From the NCBI GenBank assembly GCA_904502175.1, contig CAJGDU010000029.1:1-10143 (forward strand): DNA of 10,143 bases. Direction: 5' to 3'. The translations under genes and the position numbers were made by a program. Shown here in pieces: positions 6,256 through 10,143 of the stretch (position 1 is the stretch's first letter; the number at the start of each line of letters is the position of its first letter). The notes beneath the pieces are model-generated. The model had not been told where the DNA came from, did not search any database, and worked only from the letters and a program-made list of their open reading frames with translations. This DNA comes from Clostridiaceae bacterium (GTDB lineage: Bacteria > Bacillota > Clostridia > Oscillospirales > Acutalibacteraceae).

Positions 6256-6292
6256 AAACGCACTCCTTTTATCAGAAATAGAATACTTATAC

Positions 6293-6321
6293 ATTATATA
6301 TACCCCTTCGGGCCGGCGCAA
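6293..6321 (-). promoter_or_regulatory. rarA promoter
   Basis: On the minus strand, TTGCGC (6321-6316) and TATAAT (6298-6293) are separated by 17 bp. The predicted start, near 6286, gives a leader of about 30 nt before the rarA ATG. Confidence 0.7.
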
Positions 6322-6331
6322 CACCCGGCCC
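6310..6331. promoter_or_regulatory. GC-rich inverted repeat over the rarA -35 box
   Basis: GGGCCGG (6310-6316) and CCGGCCC (6325-6331) form a perfect 7-bp dyad with an 8-bp spacer that contains most of the rarA -35 hexamer. There is no T-tract on either side, which argues against a terminator. A repressor site is possible but unproven. Confidence 0.35.
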
Positions 6332-6431
6332 ATATTTTGTGGGTAGATCGCCCCGAAACACCATATTTTGACGCCTTGTGAAAAGCGCCGAAATTTCTCA
6401 AAAAAGTTTGTAAAAAAAGCCGAAATTTTCC

Positions 6432-6460
6432 TTGCAATGCCCTTATATATATGATAATAT
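6432..6460 (+). promoter_or_regulatory. Promoter of the S10 ribosomal protein operon
   Basis: TTGCAA (6432-6437) and TAATAT (6455-6460) are spaced by 17 bp, with a TG one base before the -10 (extended -10). Upstream are two A-tracts and a directly repeated GCCGAAATTT (6387-6396 and 6419-6428), which fit an UP element for a strongly expressed operon. The start site should be near 6467, leaving a leader of about 324 nt before rpsJ. The alternative -10 GATAAT (6453-6458) would have a 15-bp spacer. Confidence 0.75.
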
Positions 6461-6470
6461 CTACGGGCAC

Positions 6471-6499
6471 GTGAAAAGGGCTTACTGCGCCCATTTCAC
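6471..6499 (+). promoter_or_regulatory. 5' leader hairpin of the S10 operon mRNA
   Basis: GTGAAA (6471-6476) pairs with TTTCAC (6494-6499) and GGGC (6478-6481) with GCCC (6489-6492). That gives 10 pairs with one A-A mismatch and a 7-nt loop. It starts a few bases after the predicted transcription start and ends directly against the AGGAG of the upstream ORF at 6512. Confidence 0.6.
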
Positions 6500-6511
6500 A
6501 GGAGATATGCG

Positions 6512-6613
6512 ATGATGCGGGAGGTGGCCGTCCTTCGAGACGGGAAATTTCCGCGGAGTATGTCCGATTTTAAACCGGGCGAAACTAATATTGTGTACAT
6601 GGAACACCCGTAG
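6512..6613 (+). CDS. Putative 33-codon upstream ORF (leader peptide) in the S10 leader
   Basis: ATG 6512 is preceded by AGGAG (6500-6504) at an ideal 7-nt spacing and runs 33 codons to TAG 6611-6613. The peptide begins MMREVAVLRDGKFP and ends NIVYMEHP; it has no signal peptide, membrane helix or family I recognise. It lies wholly in the rpsJ leader, 43 nt before an attenuator-like hairpin and 177 nt before rpsJ. If translated, ribosome position could decide how the downstream RNA folds. Codon choice is unremarkable and the ORF is short, so chance cannot be excluded; the well-placed ribosome binding site is the main support. Confidence 0.45.
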   Translation: MMREVAVLRDGKFPRSMSDFKPGETNIVYMEHP

Positions 6614-6656
6614 GGTTGCATGACGGGGAAACCTATGTGCCAGACTGTTTGTGCCA

Positions 6657-6690
6657 CCCGGAGGCCGCAAGAACGGCCGCCAGGTTTTTT
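6657..6690 (+). terminator. Attenuator-like terminator hairpin in the S10 operon leader
   Basis: CCCGGAGGCCG (6657-6667) and CGGCCGCCAGG (6674-6684) pair over 11 positions with two mismatches, leaving nine GC pairs around a 6-nt CAAGAA loop. Six T follow at once (6685-6690). This is the form of an intrinsic terminator, but it sits inside the leader 100 nt before rpsJ, so it most likely controls how much transcription enters the operon. Confidence 0.65.
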
Positions 6691-6725
6691 CAATACTGAA
6701 AGGGGAAACACCCGGCGCAGTGTTG
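6691..6725 (+). promoter_or_regulatory. Second leader hairpin before rpsJ
   Basis: CAATACTG (6691-6698) pairs with CAGTGTTG (6718-6725) over 8 positions including one G-U. An inner GGG/CCC (6703-6705 and 6711-6713) is possible. It starts directly after the T-tract of the attenuator. Confidence 0.5.
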
Positions 6726-6737
6726 AAAATTCCGACA

Positions 6738-6760
6738 GGGCAGCACAACAGAGTGTGCCC
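6738..6760 (+). promoter_or_regulatory. Third leader hairpin just upstream of the rpsJ ribosome binding site
   Basis: GGGCA-(G)-CAC (6738-6746) pairs with GTG-TGCCC (6753-6760), giving 8 pairs with one bulged G and an AACAGA loop. It ends about 15 nt before the AGGAGG that serves rpsJ. A ribosomal-protein binding role is plausible but not shown by sequence alone. Confidence 0.5.
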
Positions 6761-6790
6761 GCCATGAACAACCTTTAGGAGGAATCATCA

Positions 6791-7117
6791 ATGGCAACAC
6801 AGAACAAAGCAGCAAAAGAAAAGGTCCGCATCAGACTGAAAGGTTATGACCACAACCTCGTCGACACCGCCGCTGAGAAGATCGTTGAGACCGCGAAGCG
6901 CACCGGTGCCAAGGTATCCGGCCCCGTGCCGCTGCCGACCGAGAAAGAGATCGTCACCATCCTTCGCGCCGTCCACAAGTACAAGGACAGCCGCGAGCAG
7001 TTTGAGCAGAGCACCCACAAGAGACTCATCGACGTGATCAGACCTTCGGCCAAAACGATCGAAGCCCTGACCGGTCTTGAGCTTCCCGCCGGTGTGGACA
7101 TCGAGATCAAGCTCTAA
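6791..7117 (+). CDS. rpsJ: 30S ribosomal protein S10
   Basis: A 108-residue protein of the 30S head that also pairs with NusB in antitermination. Family motifs are RIRLKGYDHNLVD (12-24), GPVPLPTEKEIVTILR, the loop HKYKDSREQFEQ and THKRLIDVI, ending in LPAGVDIEIKL. The start ATG 6791 follows AGGAGG (about 6777-6782). The first residues, MATQNKAAKEK, are a few longer than in many homologues. It is the first gene of the S10 operon, and its long structured leader suggests that expression of the whole operon is set here. The gap to rplC is 79 nt with no terminator or clear promoter. Confidence 0.98.
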   Translation: MATQNKAAKEKVRIRLKGYDHNLVDTAAEKIVETAKRTGAKVSGPVPLPTEKEIVTILRAVHKYKDSREQFEQSTHKRLIDVIRPSAKTIEALTGLELPAGVDIEIKL

Positions 7118-7196
7118 GCCATCTCACAGAGTACACACTGAACGGTCATGTTGACGATGACACATCGCCAACCAATAACCAAAGGAGGAAAATAAC

Positions 7197-7829
7197 ATGC
7201 AGAAAGGTCTTATCGGTAAGAAAATCGGTATGACACAGCTCTTTGACGAAGTCGGAAACGTCATCCCCGTCACCGTCATTGAAGCAGGTCCGTGTCCGGT
7301 CGTCCAGAAGAAGACCGTCGAGAACGACGGTTACGAAGCGGTTCAGCTCGGCTTCGGCGACGTCAAGGTCACACGCGTCAACAAACCCGAAAAGGGTCAT
7401 TTCGACAAGGCGGACGTCGCTCCGAAGAAAGTGCTTCGCGAGTTCCGCCTGGAAGATACCTCCGCGCTGAACGTCGGAGATATCGTCAAAGCAGACACAT
7501 TCGCAGCCGGTGACAAAGTCGATGTCGTCGGAACGAGCAAAGGTAAGGGTACCGCGGGTGCCATCAAGCGCTGGAACTTCCACCGCCTGAAAGAGTCCCA
7601 TGGTACCGGCCCCAACGCAAGACACGCCGGTTCTCTGGGCGCATGCTCCGACCCGTCCCGCGTCTTCAAAGGCAAAAAGCTCGCCGGTCATCTCGGTCAC
7701 GAGCGCGTCACCATCCAGAATCTCGATGTTGTCAAGGTCGATGCCGAAAACAACCTCATCGCCATCAAGGGCGCCGTTCCCGGCCCCAAGGGCGGTATCG
7801 TCATTCTGAAAGATACAGTCAAAGCGTAA
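7197..7829 (+). CDS. rplC: 50S ribosomal protein L3
   Basis: A 210-residue early-assembly 23S rRNA-binding protein whose long loop reaches toward the peptidyl transferase centre. Motifs are GLIGKKIGMTQLFDE at the start, VTVIEAGPCPVVQ, TSKGKGTAGAIKRWNFHR, and in the loop ARHAGSLGACSDPSRVFKGKK followed by LAGHLGHERVTIQN. It ends with GAVPGPKGGIVIL. AAAGGAGG lies just upstream of ATG 7197. Length and motifs are normal. The MQKGLIGKKIGMTQ start and KRWNFHRLKESHG stretch resemble Clostridia, especially Oscillospirales, by memory. rplD follows after 13 nt. Confidence 0.98.
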   Translation: MQKGLIGKKIGMTQLFDEVGNVIPVTVIEAGPCPVVQKKTVENDGYEAVQLGFGDVKVTRVNKPEKGHFDKADVAPKKVLREFRLEDTSALNVGDIVKADTFAAGDKVDVVGTSKGKGTAGAIKRWNFHRLKESHGTGPNARHAGSLGACSDPSRVFKGKKLAGHLGHERVTIQNLDVVKVDAENNLIAIKGAVPGPKGGIVILKDTVKA

Positions 7830-7842
7830 GGAGGAGTAAGAC

Positions 7843-8466
7843 ATGCCTAGCGTAAAAGTTTACAGCTTTGCCGGTAAGGAAAAAGGCAAGATGGACCTGA
7901 GCGACAGCATCTTCGGCATCGAGCCGAACGCCAGCGCCATGCATCTCGTCGTTGTCAACTACCTGGCAAACCAGCGTCAGGGTACTCAGTCCACCCTCAC
8001 ACGCGCAGAAGTCAGAGGCGGCGGCCGCAAGCCCTGGAGACAGAAAGGCACCGGCCACGCAAGACAGGGTTCCACCCGCTCTCCGCAGTGGAGACACGGT
8101 GGTGTCGCCCTCGGTCCGAAGCCCCGCAGCTACGGCTTCGACATCAACAAGAAAGTCAGAAAGCTCGCCATGAAGTCCGCGCTCTCTGACAAGGTCGCAT
8201 CCGATGCGTTCCAGGTCGTCGACGACCTCAAGATGGACGCCATCAAGACCAAGGACATGGTCGCGGCCCTGGACGCCCTCGGCGCCGTCAAGAAGACCCT
8301 CATCGTCACCGCTGAGAAGGACGAGGTCATCTACAAGAGCGCGAGAAACATCGCCGGCGTCAAAGTCAGCCCGGTGAACGCCATCAACGTTTACGACATC
8401 CTGAACGCCGACAAGCTCGTCATCGCCAAGGGTGCCGTTGAGAAGCTCGAGGAGGTATATGCATGA
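7843..8466 (+). CDS. rplD: 50S ribosomal protein L4
   Basis: A 207-residue 23S-binding protein lining the peptide exit tunnel. The hallmark extended loop is intact: GTQSTLTRAEVRGGGRKPW, then RQKGTGHARQGSTRSPQWRHGG and PKPRSYGFDINKK. AAGGAGGAGT precedes ATG 7843. The stop overlaps the rplW start in an ATGA, so the two are coupled. In Escherichia coli, L4 represses the S10 operon by acting on its leader; whether it does so here is open, but the attenuator-like leader upstream of rpsJ makes the question relevant. Confidence 0.98.
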   Translation: MPSVKVYSFAGKEKGKMDLSDSIFGIEPNASAMHLVVVNYLANQRQGTQSTLTRAEVRGGGRKPWRQKGTGHARQGSTRSPQWRHGGVALGPKPRSYGFDINKKVRKLAMKSALSDKVASDAFQVVDDLKMDAIKTKDMVAALDALGAVKKTLIVTAEKDEVIYKSARNIAGVKVSPVNAINVYDILNADKLVIAKGAVEKLEEVYA

Positions 8467-8759
8467 GTAAAACAGCACAGGATATCATCCTCCGCCCCAT
8501 CATCACCGAGGAAACTATGGGCAACACCGCGCTGAAGAAGTACACCTTCGCAGTCGCGAAAGACGCCAACAAGATCGAGATCAAGAAGGCTTGTGAAGAG
8601 CTCTTCGGCGTCGAAGTCTTTAAAGTCAACACCATGAACGTCCGTGGTCAGAAACGGCGCTATGGCCGTTACGAAGGCTACAAGGCTTCCTGGAAGAAAG
8701 CAATCGTGACCCTTACCGAAGACTCCAAGACCATCGAGTTCTTCGAAGGCATGGTATAA
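8463..8759 (+). CDS. rplW: 50S ribosomal protein L23
   Basis: A 98-residue protein at the exit of the peptide tunnel, where trigger factor and SRP dock. It has the usual start (AQDIILRPIITEETM), the KYTFAVAKDANKIEIKKACEELFGVEVFKVNTMN core and the RRYGRYEGYKASWKKAIVTL segment. It overlaps the rplD stop by 4 nt; the ribosome binding site GAGGTAT is inside the end of rplD. Length is normal. Confidence 0.97.
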   Translation: MSKTAQDIILRPIITEETMGNTALKKYTFAVAKDANKIEIKKACEELFGVEVFKVNTMNVRGQKRRYGRYEGYKASWKKAIVTLTEDSKTIEFFEGMV

Positions 8760-8774
8760 GGAGTGTGAATCGAA

Positions 8775-9608
8775 ATGGCGATTAGAGTTATCAAGCCGAC
8801 TACGAACGGCACAAGAAACATGTCGGTCACCGATTACTCCGAACTGTCCAAGGTTGCTCCCGAGAGAAGCCTTCTGGAACCGCTCAACAAGCATTCCGGC
8901 CGCAACAGTTACGGAAGAATCACCGTCCGCCACAGAGGCGGCGGCAACCGCAGAAAGTACAGAATCATCGACTTCAAGAGAGACAAGTTCGGCGTTCCGG
9001 CCACCGTCCTCACCCTTGAGTACGACCCGAACCGCTCCGCGAACATCGCTCTTGTTCAGTATGAAGACGGCGAGAAGAAATACATCCTCGCTCCTGTCGG
9101 CCTGAAGGTCGGCATGACCATTGAGAACGGCCCCGAGGCGGACATCAAGCCCGGCAACGCCCTTCCGCTGGTCAACATCCCCGTGGGTACTTTTGTCCAC
9201 AACGTCGAGCTCTATCCCGGCCGCGGCGGCCAGTTCGCCCGCTCTGCCGGCAACGCAGCTCAGCTCATGGCCCGCGAGAACGGCTACGCCCTTCTCCGTA
9301 TGCCTTCCGGCGAGCTTCGCAACGTCCCCGAGATCTGCATGGCCTCCATCGGCCAGGTCGGCAACGCGGACCACGCGAACGTCAAGATCGGTAAGGCCGG
9401 CCGCACCCGTCACATGGGTATCCGCCCGACCGTCCGCGGTTCCGTCATGAACCCGAACGACCATCCGCACGGCGGTGGTGAGGGTAAATCGCCCATCGGC
9501 CGTCCCGGCCCTGTGACCCCGTGGGGTAAACCGGCTCTTGGTTACAAGACCCGTAAGCACAACAAGAAGTCCGATAAGATGATCGTCAGACGTCGCAACG
9601 GCAAATAA
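8775..9608 (+). CDS. rplB: 50S ribosomal protein L2
   Basis: A 277-residue protein needed for subunit association and peptidyl transferase activity. Motifs in order are IRVIKPTTNGTRNMSVTDY, the GRNSYGRITVRHRGGGNRRKYR RNA-binding stretch, IALVQYEDGEKKYILAP, and the near-universal MNPNDHPHGGGEGKSPIGR with the catalytic-centre-proximal histidine. It ends with WGKPALGYKTRKHNKKSD. A TAAGGAGTG just upstream overlaps the rplW stop. Length and content are normal. Confidence 0.98.
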   Translation: MAIRVIKPTTNGTRNMSVTDYSELSKVAPERSLLEPLNKHSGRNSYGRITVRHRGGGNRRKYRIIDFKRDKFGVPATVLTLEYDPNRSANIALVQYEDGEKKYILAPVGLKVGMTIENGPEADIKPGNALPLVNIPVGTFVHNVELYPGRGGQFARSAGNAAQLMARENGYALLRMPSGELRNVPEICMASIGQVGNADHANVKIGKAGRTRHMGIRPTVRGSVMNPNDHPHGGGEGKSPIGRPGPVTPWGKPALGYKTRKHNKKSDKMIVRRRNGK

Positions 9609-9629
9609 TCGTGAAAGGAGCTAAGGATT

Positions 9630-9899
9630 ATGAGCAGAAGTACTAAAAAGGGCCCCTTCGTAGAACCGAAGCTGCTGGCCCGTGTTCAGAAGATGAACGA
9701 GACCGGCGACAAGCAGGTCCTCAAGACCTGGAGCCGTTCTTCCACAATTTTCCCCGATTTCGTTGGTCATACCTTCGCAGTTCACGATGGCCGCAAGCAT
9801 GTCCCGGTTTATGTAACAGAGGACATGGTCGGACACAAACTTGGCGAATTCGCACCGACTCGGACCTTCCGCGGTCACTCGGGATCCAAAACAGGCTAA
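9630..9899 (+). CDS. rpsS: 30S ribosomal protein S19
   Basis: An 89-residue 16S-binding protein of the 30S head that forms a pair with S13. It shows MSRSTKKGPFVEPKLL, TWSRSSTIFPDFVGHTFAVHDG, HVPVYVTEDMVGHKLGEFAPTRTF and RGHSGSKTG. AAAGGAG lies upstream of ATG 9630. No anomaly is seen. Confidence 0.98.
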   Translation: MSRSTKKGPFVEPKLLARVQKMNETGDKQVLKTWSRSSTIFPDFVGHTFAVHDGRKHVPVYVTEDMVGHKLGEFAPTRTFRGHSGSKTG

Positions 9900-9918
9900 C
9901 AGAAGGAGTGTGTAAATA

Positions 9919-10143
9919 ATGGAAGCAAAAGCCTCCGCAACATTTGTGAGAATCGCGCCCCGGAAAGTTCAGATCGTCCTCGATCTCATCCGCGGCGAAG
10001 ATGCAGAAAAAGCGATGGCCATCCTCAAGCACACACCGAAAGCCGCGTGTGAAGTCCTTGAGAAGGTCCTCAAATCAGCAATGGCAAACGCTGAGGTCAA
10101 AAACATGGACACCTCGAAACTTTACGTTGCCGAGTGCTTCGTA
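9919..10143 (+). CDS. rplV: 50S ribosomal protein L22, N-terminal part (cut by window end)
   Basis: The first 75 codons are present and the frame is open to the right edge; a full protein is usually about 110 residues. The start MEAKASATFVRIAPRKVQIV and DLIRGEDAEKAMAIL match the family, as do SAMANAEVKNMDTSKLYVAE. AGAAGGAGTG is 8-9 nt before ATG 9919, and the gap from rpsS is 19 nt. L22 binds 23S rRNA and lines the exit tunnel; its macrolide-relevant hairpin loop lies beyond the window. Confidence 0.96.
   Translation, partial: MEAKASATFVRIAPRKVQIVLDLIRGEDAEKAMAILKHTPKAACEVLEKVLKSAMANAEVKNMDTSKLYVAECFV

Noticed and set aside
4996..6381. 461-codon plus-strand frame antisense to rarA.
   Set aside because: rarA is unambiguous with Walker A and B motifs; the antisense frame is a GC-rich shadow.
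6543..6556. Perfect palindromes GGAAATTTCC and CCGCGG in the S10 leader.
   Set aside because: Short palindromes inside the putative upstream ORF, not repeated elsewhere in a regulatory position; likely chance.
6482..6771. Two minus-strand frames of 88 and 91 codons across the S10 leader.
   Set aside because: No ribosome binding site or recognisable sequence; the region is better explained as the transcribed leader of rpsJ.
7118..7196. Possible hairpin (GTCAT / ATGAC, 7145-7161) between rpsJ and rplC.
   Set aside because: Only 5 bp and no T-tract; it is too weak to call as a terminator or regulatory element.

Overview
The window looks like a chromosomal segment from a GC-rich member of the Bacillota, most likely Clostridia. 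The evidence is the strong AGGAGG-type ribosome binding sites, sigma-A-like promoters, the conserved S10 operon order, and a run of apbE, NusG-domain-II and Gx-transporter genes that is common in that group. The L3 and S10 sequences resemble Oscillospirales by memory, but this was not tested by a search. No mobile element, CRISPR array, tRNA or rRNA is visible.

Layout. (1) 1-1246: the end of a small operon: the apbE C-terminus (flavin transfer), a membrane-anchored NusG-domain-II protein and a Gx-transporter-family membrane protein, closed by an intrinsic terminator. These three are the kinds of gene found in flavin/quinone extracellular-electron-transfer loci of Gram-positive bacteria. (2) 1247-4731: the least ordinary part. 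Two adjacent, separately expressed genes encode proteins with a sigma-factor-like cytoplasmic N-terminus and a single transmembrane helix. The first (677 aa) also has a striking Asp/Val/Lys and Ala-rich repeat region and a 247-residue predicted extracytoplasmic domain. The second (379 aa) has a degenerate sigma-like region and only a 26-residue outer tail. (3) 4732-4974: an AT-rich convergent intergenic region with two large inverted repeats. (4) 4975-6255, minus strand: rarA/mgsA, an AAA+ replication-fork ATPase. (5) 6256-6790: a divergent control region holding the rarA promoter and the S10-operon promoter, followed by a roughly 320-nt structured leader. That leader has a hairpin near the start site, a 33-codon upstream ORF with its own Shine-Dalgarno, an attenuator-like hairpin with a T6 tract, and two more hairpins. 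(6) 6791-10143: rpsJ-rplC-rplD-rplW-rplB-rpsS-rplV, the last cut by the window end.

The regions are separate transcription units. The two items most likely to be undescribed are the pair of membrane-tethered sigma-like proteins and the upstream-ORF/attenuator leader in front of the ribosomal protein operon. Everything here comes from reading the sequence; no database search or structure prediction was run.
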